Shown piece after piece: positions 35,986-44,388 of a stretch of DNA of 64,000 bases (position 1 is its first letter; each line of letters begins with the position of its first letter). A program made the translations under genes and the position numbers. The notes below the pieces were generated by a model that was given only the letters and a program-made list of their open reading frames with translations, was not told where the DNA came from and did not search any database. Origin of the DNA: Flavicella sediminum. GTDB taxonomy: Bacteria; Bacteroidota; Bacteroidia; Flavobacteriales; Flavobacteriaceae. The DNA lies in the NCBI RefSeq assembly GCF_006381105.1, contig NZ_VDET01000002.1, positions 1,215,578 to 1,279,577 on the forward strand, read 5' to 3'.

Positions 35986-36999
35986 TTAAGAATATCCCAT
36001 AACAACTACAGCAACAATAATAACCCCCACTCCTAACAGCATAATGTTAAAAGGTTTTTTAGCACCATCCCATTCTTTATTCATATAAGACCATACATTA
36101 CCAACAATTAATGACAATCCTAGCATCATTGGCCAAGCAATAACACCTCCTAAGCTTCCCATTAAGGTAGCTCCTTGACCGTATATACCTAAAGCACCAA
36201 ACCAAAGTACGGCAGCTCCAATAGCCCAAGCGTAAGCTTTTCCTGAATTAGGAGTCGCATAGGAATTCCAAGTATTGTTTTTAAACAGTAAGAATAGAGC
36301 GTACAATGCATTGATAGCAAACCCTCCCCAAAGAACAACTACCCAAATAGCCAAACTTGTGTTACGATCTATGGCTCCTGCATTTTTTGCCAATTCTCCA
36401 ATTGGTTGCCCTTCGTTAAAACCAACAGCTAAAAAGGCAGAAAGGAATCCACTTAAAACAGCAAGGATCAATCCCGATTTTAGATTTGTTTTTTCTCCTG
36501 TGTTCTCTGAATTTGCTTGAAGTTTGTCTTTTTTTACACCCGCATAAGCGGTAATAGCAACACCAACAAGCATCAATGCCACACCTCCAAATATGTAAGG
36601 CAGTGCAGGAGTCATTGTTTGAAAGGCTGCATCGTCAGCTGTAAATAATGGAATCAATCCACCCGCTGCAGAACAAACCCCCATCACAATTCCGTAGGTT
36701 AAAGAAATACCAATCATTGGAACACTTTTTCCAAATAAAATACCACCAACTCCCCAAAGAGCACCGAAAATCATTGCTGTTATTGCAGCATCGCTTGGGG
36801 CATTTGAAAGTACATGAAACAGGTTGGGAGTAACAAAATAAGCCCAAGCTGTAGGAATTAAAATCATTGCGAAAATGGAATGTAACAACCACCAAGCTTC
36901 CCATTTTAAAGGCGCCATAAATTTCATTCCCAGGCCAAAAGATCCTTGGAAAATACTAGCAAAAATTACCAATAAAAATGGTAAAAACATTGAATCCAT
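35986..36999 (-). CDS. RhaT-family sugar/proton symporter
   Basis: A 337-residue integral membrane protein with ten predicted helices. The N-terminal LLVIFASIFQGSFGLGMKFMAPLKWEAWW, the GALWGVGGILFGKSVPMIGISLTYGIVMG segment and the ALGIYGQGATLMGSLGGVIAWPMMLGL segment are those of the L-rhamnose/proton symporter family. It is the last gene of a three-gene operon with an aldehyde dehydrogenase and an enolase-superfamily enzyme, so it likely takes up the substrate of that pathway. Confidence 0.88.
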   Translation of the reverse strand: MDSMFLPFLLVIFASIFQGSFGLGMKFMAPLKWEAWWLLHSIFAMILIPTAWAYFVTPNLFHVLSNAPSDAAITAMIFGALWGVGGILFGKSVPMIGISLTYGIVMGVCSAAGGLIPLFTADDAAFQTMTPALPYIFGGVALMLVGVAITAYAGVKKDKLQANSENTGEKTNLKSGLILAVLSGFLSAFLAVGFNEGQPIGELAKNAGAIDRNTSLAIWVVVLWGGFAINALYALFLLFKNNTWNSYATPNSGKAYAWAIGAAVLWFGALGIYGQGATLMGSLGGVIAWPMMLGLSLIVGNVWSYMNKEWDGAKKPFNIMLLGVGVIIVAVVVMGYS

Positions 37000-37023
37000 A
37001 TAGTTTAATTTTAGTTTATAGTT

Positions 37024-38478
37024 TTAGATTGCGGTTGAAACACGTTTTTTAACCAGGTAATCGTCTAATGCCAAATGAGAGCAGTCATGACCAATACCAG
37101 AATTTTTAATACCTCCATGCGGTAAATAAATGGCATATTTTACGCCGTTAATTTGAATTTCTCCAAACTCTAATTCTTCCGTAAATCGTTGTATTCTTTG
37201 ATGATTGTTTGTAAAGATATAAGAAGCCAATCCAAATTCAGTGTCATTTGCTAAATTTAGGACTTCATCATCTGTGTCAAAACGCATAACACCTGCTACC
37301 GGACCAAAGGTTTCTTCTTTAAAAAGCCTCATGTTTTGATCGATACCAGAAACAATCGAGGGTTCCATCCAGTTTCCATTTTCTGGAAATTCTTTAGGAA
37401 TATTTCCTCCATATTCTAATTTGGCTCCTTTGCTAGTAGCATCTTCTACCAAGTCAAACATTCTTTGTCTGTCTTTTTTAGTAATTACAGGGCCCATAAA
37501 TATATCAGGATTTTCTTTGGTTCCAAAACCTAATTTTAATTCGGAAGTTCTTTTGATAAAGGCTTTCATGAATTTTTCATAGATGTTTTTATGCACAAAT
37601 ATTCTGTTGGCTGCCACACAAATTTGCCCAGAATTCCAAAAACTTAAAATAACCGCTAAGTCTAAAGCTTTGTCAAAATCTGCATCTTCAAAGATGATAA
37701 AAGGAGCGTTTCCTCCCAATTCCATTCCTAATTTTTTGATAGAGGTTGTGCTATCTGCAATAATTTTTTGTCCAGTTGCCGTAGATCCAATCATGGTTAA
37801 AACAGCAGGTATTTTACTGGTTGTCATGGTTGTTGCCACGGTACTACTTGGTCCTGATAAAATGTTAACCACTCCGGCCGGGAAATTAATGTCATGTAAT
37901 ATTTCTCCAATCATATAGGTTGAGAGAGGAGATAGAGCAGAAGGTTTGATGATTAATGAACAACCTGCAGCTAGAGCTGGGCCTAACTTAAAACCAACAT
38001 TAAGTAGCGGGAAATTCCACGCTAAATAGGCAACAGCAACGCCGGCAGGTTGTTGAATCATCTTATGAGTATGTGTGTTTTCATAATCAGGAATTTGTTC
38101 TTCACGTAAATTTTTCATGGCATTTGGATACCATTCCAAAGCATTAATTACCGCTTCAATATCTTCATAAGCTCCTTCATAGGTTTTTCCCATTTCATGA
38201 ACCATGGCTGTTCTAAGCTCATGTTCCTTGTCTAAAACAGCAGAACGCAATTTGCTCATCCATTCGGTTCTTTCCGCTAATGATAATTTTTTCCAAAATT
38301 TAAATCCTTTTTGTGCAGCAAGCAATGCTTTTTCAGCATCTTCTTTTCCTGCTTCAGCCACTTGTGCAATAACTTCTCCTGTAGCAGGACAAATTACATC
38401 GGCTTTTTTTCCAGCCACTGCGTCTACTAATTGACCGTCGATGTATAATTTCTTATATCCGAAATTTTGAGTTTTCAT
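37024..38478 (-). CDS. NAD(P)-dependent aldehyde dehydrogenase
   Basis: A 484-residue enzyme of the succinate-semialdehyde/lactaldehyde dehydrogenase type. Catalytic residues are N155 (AWNFPL), K178 (KPSA), E253 (ELGGNAP) and C287 (NSGQICVAANR). It would oxidise an aldehyde to an acid. In this operon the natural guess is a sugar or anhydrosugar aldehyde whose acid feeds the neighbouring cycloisomerase. It lies 24 bp upstream of the RhaT-like gene. Confidence 0.92.
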   Translation of the reverse strand: MKTQNFGYKKLYIDGQLVDAVAGKKADVICPATGEVIAQVAEAGKEDAEKALLAAQKGFKFWKKLSLAERTEWMSKLRSAVLDKEHELRTAMVHEMGKTYEGAYEDIEAVINALEWYPNAMKNLREEQIPDYENTHTHKMIQQPAGVAVAYLAWNFPLLNVGFKLGPALAAGCSLIIKPSALSPLSTYMIGEILHDINFPAGVVNILSGPSSTVATTMTTSKIPAVLTMIGSTATGQKIIADSTTSIKKLGMELGGNAPFIIFEDADFDKALDLAVILSFWNSGQICVAANRIFVHKNIYEKFMKAFIKRTSELKLGFGTKENPDIFMGPVITKKDRQRMFDLVEDATSKGAKLEYGGNIPKEFPENGNWMEPSIVSGIDQNMRLFKEETFGPVAGVMRFDTDDEVLNLANDTEFGLASYIFTNNHQRIQRFTEELEFGEIQINGVKYAIYLPHGGIKNSGIGHDCSHLALDDYLVKKRVSTAI

Positions 38479-38495
38479 ATGTATTGTAATGTTGG

Positions 38496-39653
38496 TTAAA
38501 CAAATGTACTTTTTATTTCTTCCTTTGTCATTGCGTATTCTCGTAATACGTCTTCGTCTATATCAATTCCCAATCCAGGTCTGTTTGGTACTTCAATCAT
38601 TCCATCAATCATTTTTATTTTAGGATAGGTCAATCTTTCACGCAAACCATTTTCTGTTTGATCGTATTCAATTAAGAAATTGGCATCATGCATTCTTCCA
38701 GGAATAGATTCAATATTGGAAATAAAATGCAAGGCCACATGAATACCAATTGCGGTACCCCAGGTATGTGGAATTATATCAATTCCGTTGGCACTGGCTA
38801 AGGCTCCTATTCTTTTTGCCTCTGTAAGTCCACCACTTGCACAAATATCTGGTTGAATAATATCAACAGATTTATGTTTTATCAATTGTTGAAATCCAAA
38901 ACGAGTGTATTCACATTCGCCTCCTGCAATTGGGATGGTTGTTTTAGATCGAAGCTCGTTGTATTGCTCGTAGAATTCCGGAGATATCGGTTCTTCAAAC
39001 CAACCAATATCATACTTCTCTATTTTTCGAGCCAATTCTACGGCTTCTCTAAAGGTATAGGCATGGTTAGAGTCTACCATTAACTTGATATCTGGCCCAA
39101 TGGTTTCGCGAATAAGTTTAACAAATTTCACATCGGTTTCAATGCCCAAACCAACTTTCATTTTCATGGCCTTGAAGCCTTGAGAAACATATAATTTAGC
39201 CTCTTCAACAAAATCTCTTGAAGGATTTTTAGGATCCGTATAATACAAACCAGTAGCATAAGGTTGAATTTGTTTTCTATGTGCACCTCCTAATAAAGTA
39301 GAAACAGGAAGGTTTAAAATTTTACCTTTTAAATCCCAAATAGCAATATCCAAAGCACTTACAGATGCCATTAACACACCTCTTCTTGCAAAGTCTAAAG
39401 TACGGCGATACATTTTATTCCAAACCACTTCATTTTCTAGTGGGTTTTGTCCAATGACAGTTGGTTTTAAAAATTCAATTCCAGCTTCTAAAATATGTGC
39501 AGGCCCGTATCCTTCACCCCATCCATATTGTCCGTTAGAGGCAGTTACTTTTACCACACAAATACATCTTTCTGAATATTCCCATTGTGAAAAGAAGAAA
39601 CTTTGTTGTAGTTTATCTTTTAGAATAAACGTTTCAATTTTTTCAATTGTCAT
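38496..39653 (-). CDS. Enolase-superfamily sugar-acid enzyme, galactarolactone-cycloisomerase-like
   Basis: A 385-residue mandelate-racemase-group protein. Active-site residues are K164-M-K166, D194, E220, E246 and H296 (PHTWGTAIG). From memory it aligns over its whole length with Agrobacterium D-galactarolactone cycloisomerase (GWGE-GPA, ARRG, SALDIAIWDLKGK, LLGG, YATG, WFEEP, QPDICASGG, GPGLGIDID). It may open a sugar lactone or anhydro ring. Close relatives include other acid-sugar dehydratases, so the exact substrate is open. It is the first gene of the operon. Confidence 0.85.
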   Translation of the reverse strand: MTIEKIETFILKDKLQQSFFFSQWEYSERCICVVKVTASNGQYGWGEGYGPAHILEAGIEFLKPTVIGQNPLENEVVWNKMYRRTLDFARRGVLMASVSALDIAIWDLKGKILNLPVSTLLGGAHRKQIQPYATGLYYTDPKNPSRDFVEEAKLYVSQGFKAMKMKVGLGIETDVKFVKLIRETIGPDIKLMVDSNHAYTFREAVELARKIEKYDIGWFEEPISPEFYEQYNELRSKTTIPIAGGECEYTRFGFQQLIKHKSVDIIQPDICASGGLTEAKRIGALASANGIDIIPHTWGTAIGIHVALHFISNIESIPGRMHDANFLIEYDQTENGLRERLTYPKIKMIDGMIEVPNRPGLGIDIDEDVLREYAMTKEEIKSTFV

Positions 39654-39750
39654 AATTTTATATTTTTAATTTTCAGCTAACGCTTATCAAGTTCGGTTTT
39701 CTGTCAGTAAAATTAGCGATATCATAAAGTCGATTCTCCCTCATAATTAT

Positions 39751-39780
39751 CTTAAACAAATCAATTTTTACCTTAAACAA
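39751..39780 (-). promoter_or_regulatory. Direct repeats CTTAAACAA, probable operator of the sugar-acid operon
   Basis: Two perfect copies of CTTAAACAA (39751-39759 and 39772-39780) with a 21-bp period lie about 100 bp upstream of the enolase-superfamily gene. Spacing by two helical turns is usual for AraC-type or similar activators. No regulator gene is adjacent. Confidence 0.5.
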
Positions 39781-40024
39781 CAAATTGTACCAAAGGATAA
39801 ACAGTTGCTACTTTTGTAAATGTTATTATTGAAATAAAGAAAATTATTAATTGGAAACTAAAGTAAAAAGGGCGTTTCTTAGGAGTAGATTTATTTTTTA
39901 ATACCGTAACGATGGTTTTTGTATTCTAATTTTTCCTGGTTGTTTGGTTAAAAAAAGAAATCTGTTAGTTAGTGATTAAATTATGGGTAGTGGAACGAAA
40001 TACACGGGGTTTATTTTATAAATA

Positions 40025-40059
40025 AAAGGAGATAAAAACATCTTTTTTAGGTATATTTG
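40025..40059 (+). promoter_or_regulatory. Rrf2 gene promoter with inverted repeat
   Basis: The -7 element TATATTTG (40052-40059) is preceded by the inverted repeat AAAGGA-N10-TCTTTT (40025-40046) covering the -33 region. A similar repeat (spacer 8) lies just downstream of the nirK -7 element, so autoregulation by the Rrf2 protein is plausible. Confidence 0.5.
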
Positions 40060-40078
40060 TGCTATAAATTCTATTAAT

Positions 40079-40528
40079 ATGTTGTCAAACGCTTCAAAAT
40101 ACGCTATTCGTTCTATTCTTTATTTAGGTTTACATACTGATGAAAAAACGAAAATTGGTGTAAAAAAAATTGCAGAGGAATTATTGACTCCTCAACCTTT
40201 TTTGGCAAAATTATTACAACAGCTTACTAAAAATAATTTGGTATCTTCTACCAAAGGGCCAAATGGCGGGTTTTATTTGAGTGAAGAAAATAAGGGAAAT
40301 TCTATTTGGGATATTATTGAGAACATTGACGGTACGGTTAAATTTGATCAATGTTTTTTAGGCTTAAAAACGTGTGGAGATGAAAATCCTTGTCCGGTAC
40401 ATTATATAGCAGCTCCGTTTAAAAAGAAAATTATTTCTGATTTTAAAGATAAAACCATTGCTGAATTTACAAAAGAAATTGAATTAAAAGGAAGTGTAAT
40501 TAGCTTAAAAAAGTTCGATATTCTATAA
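40079..40528 (+). CDS. Rrf2-family Fe-S transcriptional regulator
   Basis: A 149-residue protein with an N-terminal winged helix-turn-helix (SNASKYAIRSILYLG, TPQPFLAKLLQQLTKNNLVSSTKGPNGGF) and three cysteines, C92, C99 and C105, placed much as in IscR (92, 98, 104) and NsrR. It should bind an Fe-S cluster and sense NO, oxygen or iron status. Lying 160 bp before nirK on the same strand, it is probably an NsrR-like regulator of nitrite reduction. Confidence 0.9.
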   Translation: MLSNASKYAIRSILYLGLHTDEKTKIGVKKIAEELLTPQPFLAKLLQQLTKNNLVSSTKGPNGGFYLSEENKGNSIWDIIENIDGTVKFDQCFLGLKTCGDENPCPVHYIAAPFKKKIISDFKDKTIAEFTKEIELKGSVISLKKFDIL

Positions 40529-40636
40529 AATATTGATGGAATGGTCATTGAATTTTATACGTAGATATAGACTTTGTGTTTCGTCTTTTTTGATAATTCT
40601 CTTTAAATATTTTAGTATTCGTTTAAATTATTTTAG

Positions 40637-40670
40637 TACTTTTGCTCTATAAAGGACAAAAAGGTCTTTT
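40637..40670 (+). promoter_or_regulatory. nirK promoter with inverted repeat
   Basis: The -7 element TACTTTTG (40637-40644) is followed by AAAGGA-CAAAAAGG-TCTTTT (40651-40670). This sits over the expected transcription start, a place suited to repression. Confidence 0.5.
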
Positions 40671-40688
40671 TAACTTAATAAGAAAGAT

Positions 40689-42152
40689 ATGAATACTCAA
40701 AAACTTACATTTTACTCTTTAAAGGCTACATTCATGTTTGCTTTACTTGCTTTTGTCAGCGCTTGTGGAGATAAAAAAACAGAAAAATCAGTGGAAGATT
40801 CTTCAAAAATTGCTGTGTATACCGAAATGGAAGCCGAGCTTACTGCTCCTCCAAATGTTCCTGCTCCTGTTGGTAATAGGGTGGCAAAAAAGTTAAAGGT
40901 CAATATGGAAATTTTAGAAGAAGAAGGAGAAATGACCGATGGTGTAAAATATGTGTATTGGACATTCGGAGGTTCTGTACCGGGTAGTTTCATTAGAACT
41001 CGAGTGGGGGATGAAGTAGAGTTTCACCTAAAAAATCATCCAGATAATAAATTGCCGCATAATATAGATTTACATGCGGTAACTGGTCCAGGAGGTGGAG
41101 CAACTTCTTCTTTTGTTGCACCAGGGCATGAGGCACAATTTTCTTTTAAAGTATTGAACCCAGGTTTGTATGTGTACCATTGCGCTACTGCCCCAGTAGG
41201 AATGCACATTGCAAACGGAATGTATGGTTTAATTTTGGTAGAGCCAGAGGGCGGTTTGCCTAAAGTAGACAAAGAATATTATGTAATGCAAGGCGATTTT
41301 TATACCAAAGGAGAAAATGGTGAAAGAGGTTTACAGCCTTTTGATATGCAAAAAGCAGTAGACGAAGACGCAGATTATGTAGTGTTTAATGGAAAAGTTG
41401 GCTCTATGACAGGTGATAATGCACTTACAGCTAAAGTCGGCGAAACCATTCGTTTGTTTGTTGGTAACGGGGGACCTAATTTAGTTTCATCTTTTCATGT
41501 TATTGGTGAAATATTCGATGTGGTTCGTGTAGAAGGTGGTAGTTTGGAAAATAAAAATGTGCAAACAACTTTAATACCCGCTGGTGGTGCCGCCATTGTT
41601 GAATTTAAAGTAGATGTTCCTGGAACTTTTATTTTGGTGGATCATTCTATTTTTAGAGCATTTAATAAAGGAGCCTTGGCTATGTTAAAGGTAGAAGGTG
41701 AAGAGAATAAAGGGATTTATTCTGGAAAAGAAAAAGAAGGAATTTACCATCCGGAAGGTGGGGCCATTCAAACCATGCCTCAAGGTAAAAAGGTGCCTGC
41801 TGAAGTGGCTTCTTCTTTAAAAGAAAAAATTGCTTTTGGTAAAACAAGCTATATGCAGACTTGTTTTGCTTGTCACCAAGCAGAAGGTCAAGGTATACCT
41901 GGAGCTTTTCCTCCTTTGGCAAAATCTGATTATTTAAATGCAGATGTGGATAGAGCCATAGATATTATTTTGAATGGAAAAACTGGAGAAATTAAAGTAA
42001 ATGGCCAGACATATAACAGTGTCATGACCCGTCAAAATTTAACTGATGAAGAGGTTGCAAATGTTTTGACTTATGTATACAACAGTTGGGGCAATTCTAA
42101 GAAAACCGTAACGGCTACAATGGTAAAAAACAGAAGAAACGGAGGTCATTAA
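40689..42152 (+). CDS. nirK: Copper nitrite reductase fused to cytochrome c
   Basis: A 487-residue lipoprotein (lipobox ending C26, FVSAC). Two cupredoxin domains carry type 1 Cu ligands H124, C165, H173 and M178 and type 2 ligands H129, H164 and H319. Catalytic D127 and H270 are conserved. Residues about 380-475 are a monohaem cytochrome c with C392-FA-C395-H396. It reduces nitrite to NO in the periplasm or at the outer face. The fused haem probably supplies the electrons. It heads a unit with the SUMF1-like and SCO genes. Confidence 0.96.
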   Translation: MNTQKLTFYSLKATFMFALLAFVSACGDKKTEKSVEDSSKIAVYTEMEAELTAPPNVPAPVGNRVAKKLKVNMEILEEEGEMTDGVKYVYWTFGGSVPGSFIRTRVGDEVEFHLKNHPDNKLPHNIDLHAVTGPGGGATSSFVAPGHEAQFSFKVLNPGLYVYHCATAPVGMHIANGMYGLILVEPEGGLPKVDKEYYVMQGDFYTKGENGERGLQPFDMQKAVDEDADYVVFNGKVGSMTGDNALTAKVGETIRLFVGNGGPNLVSSFHVIGEIFDVVRVEGGSLENKNVQTTLIPAGGAAIVEFKVDVPGTFILVDHSIFRAFNKGALAMLKVEGEENKGIYSGKEKEGIYHPEGGAIQTMPQGKKVPAEVASSLKEKIAFGKTSYMQTCFACHQAEGQGIPGAFPPLAKSDYLNADVDRAIDIILNGKTGEIKVNGQTYNSVMTRQNLTDEEVANVLTYVYNSWGNSKKTVTATMVKNRRNGGH

Positions 42153-42171
42153 TTAAGACTTAAGAACGAAG

Positions 42172-42957
42172 ATGATTTCTAAAATTTACAACATACTATT
42201 TTTTTTATGCCTGGGTTTACTGCAAACTCAGGCACAAAATAATGCCATGAAATTGGTCAAAGGCGGAAGTTATATTCCCTTGTATGGTGTAGATACCGTT
42301 TTAGTAAAAGTTCCTTCCTTTTTTATGGATGTATATCCCGTTACAAATCAAGATTATGTACAATTTGTAAAGGACAATCCGAAATGGAAAAAATCCAAAG
42401 TCATTCAATTATTTGCCGAAGAAAATTATTTACGACATTGGCAAAATGATGAAGAAATTGGTGTGGAAAATCTTCCTGTAGAACCTGTGGTAAATATATC
42501 CTGGTTTGCTGCAAATGCTTATTGTGAATGTCAAGGAAAGCGCTTGCCTTCTATTGATGAATGGGAATATGTAGCCATGGCAAATGAAAAAATGGCCGAT
42601 GCCCGAAAATTAAAAAGCTACAACGAGTTTATTTTAGCTTGGTATGAAAAACCAAAACCTAAAAACAATCCGATAGGTTCCACCTTTAAAAATTATTGGG
42701 GTATTTACGATTTGCATGGATTGGTTTGGGAGTGGACTTCGGATTTTAACAGCGTGTTAGTTTCAGGTGAATCTAGAAAAGATGTAGATACCGACACTAA
42801 TTTATTTTGTGGAAGTGCTGCCATTGGTGCTACCGATTTGATGAATTATGCGGCTTTTATGCGCTATGCCATTCGAGGTAGTTTAAAGGCGAATTATGTC
42901 ATGAAAAATTTAGGTTTTCGTTGTGTAAAAACTGCGGATACCATTAAAAATAAATAA
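42172..42957 (+). CDS. SUMF1/formylglycine-generating-enzyme-like protein
   Basis: A 261-residue protein with a signal peptide (about 1-21) and a SUMF1-type domain: DVYPVTNQDYVQFV, VNISWFAANAYCECQGKRLPSIDEWEY, GLVWEWTSDF and LGFRCVK are its landmarks. True sulfatase-activating enzymes need two active-site cysteines, which I cannot place with confidence here, so it is probably a non-catalytic or otherwise acting relative. It lies between nirK and the SCO gene (19 bp and 1 bp gaps), suggesting a role in nitrite reductase maturation or electron delivery. Confidence 0.85.
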   Translation: MISKIYNILFFLCLGLLQTQAQNNAMKLVKGGSYIPLYGVDTVLVKVPSFFMDVYPVTNQDYVQFVKDNPKWKKSKVIQLFAEENYLRHWQNDEEIGVENLPVEPVVNISWFAANAYCECQGKRLPSIDEWEYVAMANEKMADARKLKSYNEFILAWYEKPKPKNNPIGSTFKNYWGIYDLHGLVWEWTSDFNSVLVSGESRKDVDTDTNLFCGSAAIGATDLMNYAAFMRYAIRGSLKANYVMKNLGFRCVKTADTIKNK

Positions 42958-42958
42958 A

Positions 42959-43651
42959 ATGAAAATATATATAAGTCTACTTTTACTTGTGTTTTCTTTT
43001 TCTGCTTGTCAGAACAAAAAAACAAAAACGAATGAAATTGTGTACCAATGTCCTATGAAATGTGAAGGAGAGAAAACCTTTGCGCAAAAAGGAATTTGCC
43101 AGGTTTGTAAGATGAATTTACAAGCCCTTTCAAAAAGGATAGAACAAACGACTGAAATTTCTGAAAGTTCAATTTTTAATCTAAGCTCAAGTTGGACAAC
43201 AGAGGAAGGAAAAGTAATACAATTGGCAACATTAAAAGGAAAACCTTTGGTACTGGTTATGATTTATACAAGCTGTAAAGCTGCTTGTCCCCGATTGGTT
43301 GCCGATATGCGGAATATTGAAGCACAGATTGAAAAAAATGAAGCATTAAATTATGTTTTGGTCAGTATAGATCCAGAAAATGATACACCTGAAAGACTAA
43401 AAGCTTTCGCTATAGAAAATAAAATGGATGCTGAACATTGGATTTTCTTACAAGGATCGGTAAGTGGAGTAAGAGAGTTTGCCAATGTTTTGGCCGTAAA
43501 ATACAAACAAATTTCACCTATAGATTTTTCGCATTCTAATATCATAAGTGTATTTAATGCAAAAGGTGAATTGGTGCACCAACAAGAAGGTTTGGGGGTA
43601 GATAATAAAAGCACAATTGCAAAAATTTCTGAATTAACAGCTTCACTATAA
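42959..43651 (+). CDS. SCO1/SenC copper-chaperone protein with heavy-metal-binding domain
   Basis: A 230-residue lipoprotein (lipobox ending C17). Residues about 28-60 are a heavy-metal-binding domain with C31, C35, C47 and C50 (YQCPMKCEG, ICQVCKMNL). Residues about 70-230 are a thioredoxin-fold SCO domain with C106-x3-C110 (TSCKAAC) and the copper ligand H192 (DFSHSNII). It likely delivers copper to NirK, given the operon, and may also serve cytochrome oxidase. A terminator follows. Confidence 0.9.
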   Translation: MKIYISLLLLVFSFSACQNKKTKTNEIVYQCPMKCEGEKTFAQKGICQVCKMNLQALSKRIEQTTEISESSIFNLSSSWTTEEGKVIQLATLKGKPLVLVMIYTSCKAACPRLVADMRNIEAQIEKNEALNYVLVSIDPENDTPERLKAFAIENKMDAEHWIFLQGSVSGVREFANVLAVKYKQISPIDFSHSNIISVFNAKGELVHQQEGLGVDNKSTIAKISELTASL

Positions 43652-43693
43652 AAATCACAAAACAGCCTATTTCTTAAGGCATTTGTATAGAAC

Positions 43694-43741
43694 TAAGCAT
43701 CGTCTAATTTTCGTTAAATGGAATTTAGAACGATGCTTTTG
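43694..43741 (+). terminator. Intrinsic terminator after the nirK operon
   Basis: The stem aagcatcgt/acgatgctt (43695-43703, 43730-43738) continues inward with ctaa/ttag and is followed by T. Confidence 0.8.
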
Positions 43742-43744
43742 TGT

Positions 43745-43794
43745 CTAAACGAAACAAAATCACCATTCACCGAACCTGTGCTTTTTTACGTCGA
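43745..43794 (+). promoter_or_regulatory. Direct-repeat array 1 (21-bp period)
   Basis: The octamers CTAAACGA (43745, weak), TTCACCGA (43766) and TACGTCGA (43787) are spaced exactly 21 bp. The -7 element TATTTTTG starts 37 bp after the start of the last repeat. Same architecture as arrays near 46520, 49079 and 56250. Confidence 0.55.
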
Positions 43795-43837
43795 ATAAAC
43801 ACATAGACAGCGGAATAAGCACGTATTTTTGAAGTAT

Positions 43838-44213
43838 AATTAAAGATGATTGCTCATGAAGAAAGTTGTTCCTATTTCGTTTTATAACCTAGGTTTACAA
43901 TACTAAAAACAGAAGGTTTTTGCTGTTTGTAAAATTACCCACTTAAAGGTAAAATGAATCTATTTTAGAAGATTTTAAAGTACCAATATGCCAAGTTTTA
44001 AATAAGGATCATAAAAAGCGAAACTGCTCATAAAGTAATAACTGTCATAGCAAGCCATTAAACTACACAGAAAAATAGTACTAAGTGTCGTTTTTAGTTA
44101 AGGCATAGTCGTTAAATAGTATCACGGATCGATTGTGATTCACAATTAAATCTGCCCCCAGAGCCCTTTAATGGGAATTAAGCCTCTTAGTATTTTTACT
44201 AAGGGGTTTTTTG
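43838..44213 (+). ncRNA. Candidate non-coding RNA driven by repeat array 1
   Basis: A promoter (array 1 plus TATTTTTG at 43824-43831) and an intrinsic terminator (44183-44213) bound about 375 bp without a plausible protein; the longest reading frames after the promoter have 12-16 codons. The ends are inferred, not shown. A decayed gene is the alternative. Confidence 0.35.
44183..44213 (+). terminator. Intrinsic terminator
   Basis: The stem cctcttagt/actaagggg (44183-44191, 44198-44206; one G-T pair) is followed by six T. No protein gene precedes it on the plus strand, which points to a non-coding transcript. Confidence 0.8.
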
Positions 44214-44302
44214 CCTGGTATTTCTAATGAATTAAAGTTTACCATGAAGTACCAAAAATTAATTGAATTCAATGTAAACGTTTTTTTGTATTGTGACTTA
44301 AT

Positions 44303-44341
44303 ATAAAAAGACACACGGTTGCTGCCAAGTGTCTTTTTTGT
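44303..44341. terminator. Hairpin terminator downstream of the TPR/barrel gene
   Basis: aaaaagacac/gtgtcttttt arms (44305-44314, 44329-44338) with a 14-nt loop and A/T runs on both sides. It suits the minus-strand gene that stops at 44389 as well as plus-strand read-through. Confidence 0.75.
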
Positions 44342-44388
44342 TTTTATAAGGAAATTCTTTTAGTAAGAAATTACTAGAATGTGTAAGT

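Larger units (their letters stand above)
39654..40078. other. 425-bp regulatory gap between the sugar-acid operon and the Rrf2 gene
   Basis: No gene is present. The gap holds the direct repeats at 39751-39780, a TTG-N21-TACTTTTG promoter-like pair on the plus strand (39785-39816) that leads into DNA without an ORF, and the Rrf2 promoter and inverted repeat at 40025-40059. Confidence 0.6.
43652..44388. other. 737-bp gap with terminators, a repeat array and no protein gene
   Basis: No ORF longer than 26 codons makes sense here. In order it holds the SCO terminator (43694-43741), a direct-repeat array (43745-43794), a -7 element TATTTTTG (43824-43831), about 370 bp of non-coding DNA, an intrinsic terminator (44183-44213) and a second hairpin (44303-44341) that can end the minus-strand TPR gene. 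The unit from about 43838 to 44213 is listed as a possible non-coding RNA. Confidence 0.6.

Noticed and set aside
40689-42152. Multicopper oxidase instead of NirK
   Set aside because: The H124-N-I-D127-L-H129 motif, the C165 region with H173 and M178, and H270 fit nitrite reductase, including the catalytic Asp and His.
43719-43799. 26-codon frame MEFRTMLLCLNE... across the terminator and repeat array 1
   Set aside because: It runs through a terminator stem and a 21-bp repeat array; the 21-bp period is seven codons, so the open frame is a by-product. No promoter in front.
43858-43908. 16-codon frame MKKVVPISFYNLG... in the candidate RNA
   Set aside because: Too short to support; no conservation can be judged. 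Kept only as a reason to test whether the transcript is coding.
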